Source: Cyanobacteria bacterium RU_5_0
GTDB taxonomy: Bacteria > Cyanobacteriota > Cyanobacteriia > Elainellales > Elainellaceae
Length of the DNA: 64,000 nucleotides
Assembly (NCBI GenBank): GCA_012033255.1
Contig: JAAUSF010000007.1
Coordinates: forward strand, 1 to 64,000
Reading direction: 5' to 3'
Below the pieces are notes generated by a model, which was given only the letters and a program-made list of their open reading frames with translations, made no database searches and was not told where the DNA came from. The stretch's first letter is position 1, and the number at the start of each line of letters is the position of its first letter. Both the position numbers and the translations under genes were made by a program. This document shows, piece after piece, positions 61,742-64,000 of the stretch.

Positions 61742-64000
61742 GTGGCTCCCGAAAACTCTCAAATTCAAGCACTGATCACCGAAATCGATGAGGTTCTCAA
61801 CAGAACCACTCCTCGCCTACCGTGGGTCATGTCTAACGAAGCGTTACGGCAACGTCAGGTGTTAGAACAGTCCCGCAATTACCTTGTTTCTCTACAGCAG
61901 AGCAGTGGGAGTGACAGCCCAACCCTGAGAGAATCGTCTCAATCTGTGGCGGCGGCGGAGGCTTCAGCCCAACAGATTTTGCAGGCAGTCGTGCAAGAGA
62001 TGAACTACCTGCGACTGAATATGCTGCAACCGTTGCGATCGGACATAGAAACGCTGCGGCTCCAGCGAGATGCGCTCACTCAGGAAATTCGCCAACTGGA
62101 GATGCAACAACAGCAGTATGTCTTGCCTCCGCAACAGAATCCGCAATACCTGACCGAGTTTCTGCAAGCGGCGATGCTGCAAATGCAGGAAAATCTGATG
62201 GGGCAGGTTGCTCAGATGATGGCAAGTCTGACGGTTGCATCGGGCGATCGCTCCCTCAACGAAGCCGAGCTAAACCTGGCATCCCTCAGTCCGGTGCAGC
62301 GACTAGAGCGATTGCGAATGTTTCAGGCGCAATCCGATCAGCTGATGATGAAGCTAGATACGACCTTGCGCGTCATCTTTGAGTCGCTTCAAACCAACAT
62401 CCACAGCTATCAGGAGTCTCTGGAGCAAGGATTAAGCCGGATGTATAGTACAGGACAGCAAGGGGAAGCGGTGATCGCGGCATTTGTAGCACGGCTGGCG
62501 CGATTGCTTGGAGGCGAAGCTTCCTCCTTCCTGCAAGCGTCCATGCAGTCTTCTGGCTGGATGTCTGCTGAGCGATCGATCCTTCCGGCGAAGGAACCTC
62601 CGTTTGCGGAAGACCCGGACAGCCAGATCACTCGTCTGTTACAAGAACTCAATGCCCTGGATCAATCCGCCTTAAAGCAAGCTGCTTCGGGGGAACCCAT
62701 TCCCTTTGATACATCAGATACCCCTCGATCGTCTGTTGAACCCTCGCCCCTGGACGAGGAAGCAGACTATCTAAAACAACTGAATTTAGAACTGAGTCAG
62801 TTAGATTTGACTGCCATCCCACCTGAATCAGACGCATTATCAGTGGATGCAGAGGTGTCCCTGTTTCAAGGAGATGAGAGTTTTCCCTTTCCACCTTTAG
62901 AAGATGAGGAAATCACTCGCCTTCCAGAGGATGAACTTAATCGGGAATCAAGGTTTATTACTCCTACTCCCACACCGCCAGAGTTGGATGATTTGGAGTC
63001 TGCGCTTGACTTGCTCAACCAACTGACGGCTGAAATAGATGCCGATTCGTCCAGGGATATGAATTGGGCAGAACCCACTGATGCCTCATTTGAAGCGACA
63101 ATTTCTGCTGACGAAATGCCACTCGTTGCTTCGCCAGATAGCCTTTACGAAGATGAGTTCTATCAAACTCTATTTGGAGAACCAACGGATACTGATGAGC
63201 CGACGATCGGTGAGGCAACGAATCCGCCTGATCGATCAATGGAAACAGAATCCTCGACGGAATCCATTGAGGTTTCAGGATCTCAACTCGAAGACCCCTC
63301 TGAGATGACTGACTTCAACCAAGATTGGTTTGCTGGGCTGACCGATCCGGCAACCGTGGAAGCCTCGCTGCCAACTAACCCTCCGCCGGTAGAATTTCCG
63401 TCTGCTGATTTGCCTCAAACCGTCGAATCTTTCTTGTTAAGCGAACCAGAGCCGCCGCCTAGTGAAGAGGTGTCACTGGAGATGTTGATGGACGAAGAAG
63501 TCGAGGATTTGACTAGCCCCACGGAGGCAATTCCCGGTGAGCTAATCGATGAGGTTGAGACGATCGCCTCTCTGATGGATCTGATCCCGCCATCGGAGAC
63601 TGAACCTGCATCAGTGCTAACGGCCCCTATTCCGATCGATCGACCCATTGAAGAAGACTACGAACCTGCCCGACCAGATGAAGATCTGCTAGTGACTGAT
63701 ATACCGGTCGCTGAGCCAGCTGTCACCAATCTTCGCCTTCCGGCAAATACGCTTCACCAGTTAACAACTGATCTCTCTAGCCTGGAAGGAGCCGATGCAG
63801 ATGCGATGTCGCTATCGGTGACAGATGATGGGGATTGGGCGCTAGCCGATTGGGAAGAATCTCAGCCGATCGAATCCTCTCCTGTAGATCAGTTGCAAGT
63901 CGCTGGTCAGGAAATAGCATCCGATTCGGGAGTCACGTCGTCTGTTGATGCCGCCACAATTAATTCTGTTGATGCCACCACGATCGAAGCGCTGTTATTT
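61742..64000 (+). CDS. Large acidic coiled-coil protein (partial, runs out of window)
   Basis: Open from GTG 61742 to the window end without a stop: 753 codons. Residues ~1-250 are helical and Gln/Leu-rich (LQAVVQEMNYLRLNML, LRLQRDALTQEIRQLEMQQQQ), surely coiled coil, with an amphipathic membrane-free character. From about residue 270 it becomes very acidic and Pro/Ser/Thr-rich (for example LEDEEITRLPEDEL, SEPEPPPSEEVSLEMLMDEEVEDL) with repeated L-x-x-L-N/D-x-L motifs (LLQELNALDQSAL, YLKQLNLELSQLDL, LDLLNQLTAEIDA). It has no cysteines in this part. I do not recognise the family; the missing C-terminus probably holds the functional domain. Confidence 0.8.
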   Translation, partial: MAPENSQIQALITEIDEVLNRTTPRLPWVMSNEALRQRQVLEQSRNYLVSLQQSSGSDSPTLRESSQSVAAAEASAQQILQAVVQEMNYLRLNMLQPLRSDIETLRLQRDALTQEIRQLEMQQQQYVLPPQQNPQYLTEFLQAAMLQMQENLMGQVAQMMASLTVASGDRSLNEAELNLASLSPVQRLERLRMFQAQSDQLMMKLDTTLRVIFESLQTNIHSYQESLEQGLSRMYSTGQQGEAVIAAFVARLARLLGGEASSFLQASMQSSGWMSAERSILPAKEPPFAEDPDSQITRLLQELNALDQSALKQAASGEPIPFDTSDTPRSSVEPSPLDEEADYLKQLNLELSQLDLTAIPPESDALSVDAEVSLFQGDESFPFPPLEDEEITRLPEDELNRESRFITPTPTPPELDDLESALDLLNQLTAEIDADSSRDMNWAEPTDASFEATISADEMPLVASPDSLYEDEFYQTLFGEPTDTDEPTIGEATNPPDRSMETESSTESIEVSGSQLEDPSEMTDFNQDWFAGLTDPATVEASLPTNPPPVEFPSADLPQTVESFLLSEPEPPPSEEVSLEMLMDEEVEDLTSPTEAIPGELIDEVETIASLMDLIPPSETEPASVLTAPIPIDRPIEEDYEPARPDEDLLVTDIPVAEPAVTNLRLPANTLHQLTTDLSSLEGADADAMSLSVTDDGDWALADWEESQPIESSPVDQLQVAGQEIASDSGVTSSVDAATINSVDATTIEALLF

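Noticed and set aside
63415-63648. Minus-strand Ser/Ile-rich open frame
   Set aside because: It is the complement of the acidic, Glu/Asp/Pro-rich region of the large + strand gene; its serine runs are a by-product of that composition.

Overview
The window is chromosomal DNA of a cyanobacterium, most likely filamentous or otherwise large-genomed. The evidence is the frequent GCGATCGC (HIP1-type) palindrome, the carboxysome shell pair CcmK3/CcmK4, a ferredoxin-type glutamate synthase, P-II behind an NtcA box, homogentisate phytyltransferase, a long LrtA-type hibernation factor, cyanobacteriochrome GAF domains, DUF3172, and abundant heptameric tandem repeats. No tRNA, rRNA or CRISPR array was recognised.

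Layout. 1-4300: tail of an IS5-type transposase, small proteins, an XRE regulator with its own operator-like repeats, and an NCS2 nucleobase permease behind a well-formed NtcA promoter. 4300-7620: an ABC exporter with an unusual degenerate histidine-kinase-like tail, and a glycosyltransferase. 7740-17860: ferredoxin-GOGAT, an AMIN/phosphodiester-glycosidase protein, a cupin, DUF3172 and an ABC-2 permease. 17950-30760: lysS, a lipoprotein, a VOC protein, an Rre1/Ycf29-like response regulator, an M15A peptidase with a four-fold repeat, an SBBP propeller protein, a phosphohexomutase, rdgB, glnB with an NtcA box, and a NIL-ferredoxin. 30900-36140: txlA, a CDF transporter and GDP-fucose synthesis (gmd, fcl) with a sugar nucleotidyltransferase. 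36360-42010: RecD2 and a four-GAF sensor kinase whose first two GAF domains carry both cysteines of DXCF cyanobacteriochromes. 42190-47510: a DOPA-dioxygenase-like protein, ccmK4/ccmK3, a broken MATE gene, coaE-hemD-cobA and hpt. 47600-50420: a terminator-ended candidate RNA or leader and an 840-residue fusion of a cNMP-binding domain, a degenerate sigma-54-activator ATPase and a membrane polyferredoxin. 50440-58430: accessory region of gene fragments, a TetR/DJ-1 module with shared operators, an IS200/IS605-type tail, Uma2 proteins, a DUF6883-DUF4926 pair and a chimeric Uma2-DUF29 gene. 58480-64000: lipB, hpf/lrtA, an orphan GvpF/L protein and the start of a large acidic coiled-coil protein that leaves the window.

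Functional themes. Nitrogen control is represented by P-II, ferredoxin-GOGAT and the permease, with NtcA boxes at glnB and the permease. Light and redox sensing appear in the cyanobacteriochrome kinase, TxlA, the NIL-ferredoxin and the 840-residue fusion. Envelope sugar synthesis is covered by gmd, fcl, the nucleotidyltransferase, the phosphohexomutase, the glycosyltransferase and the exporter. Several small palindromic and MITE-like repeat families are scattered through the window, and heptamer repeats have entered three conserved coding sequences in frame.
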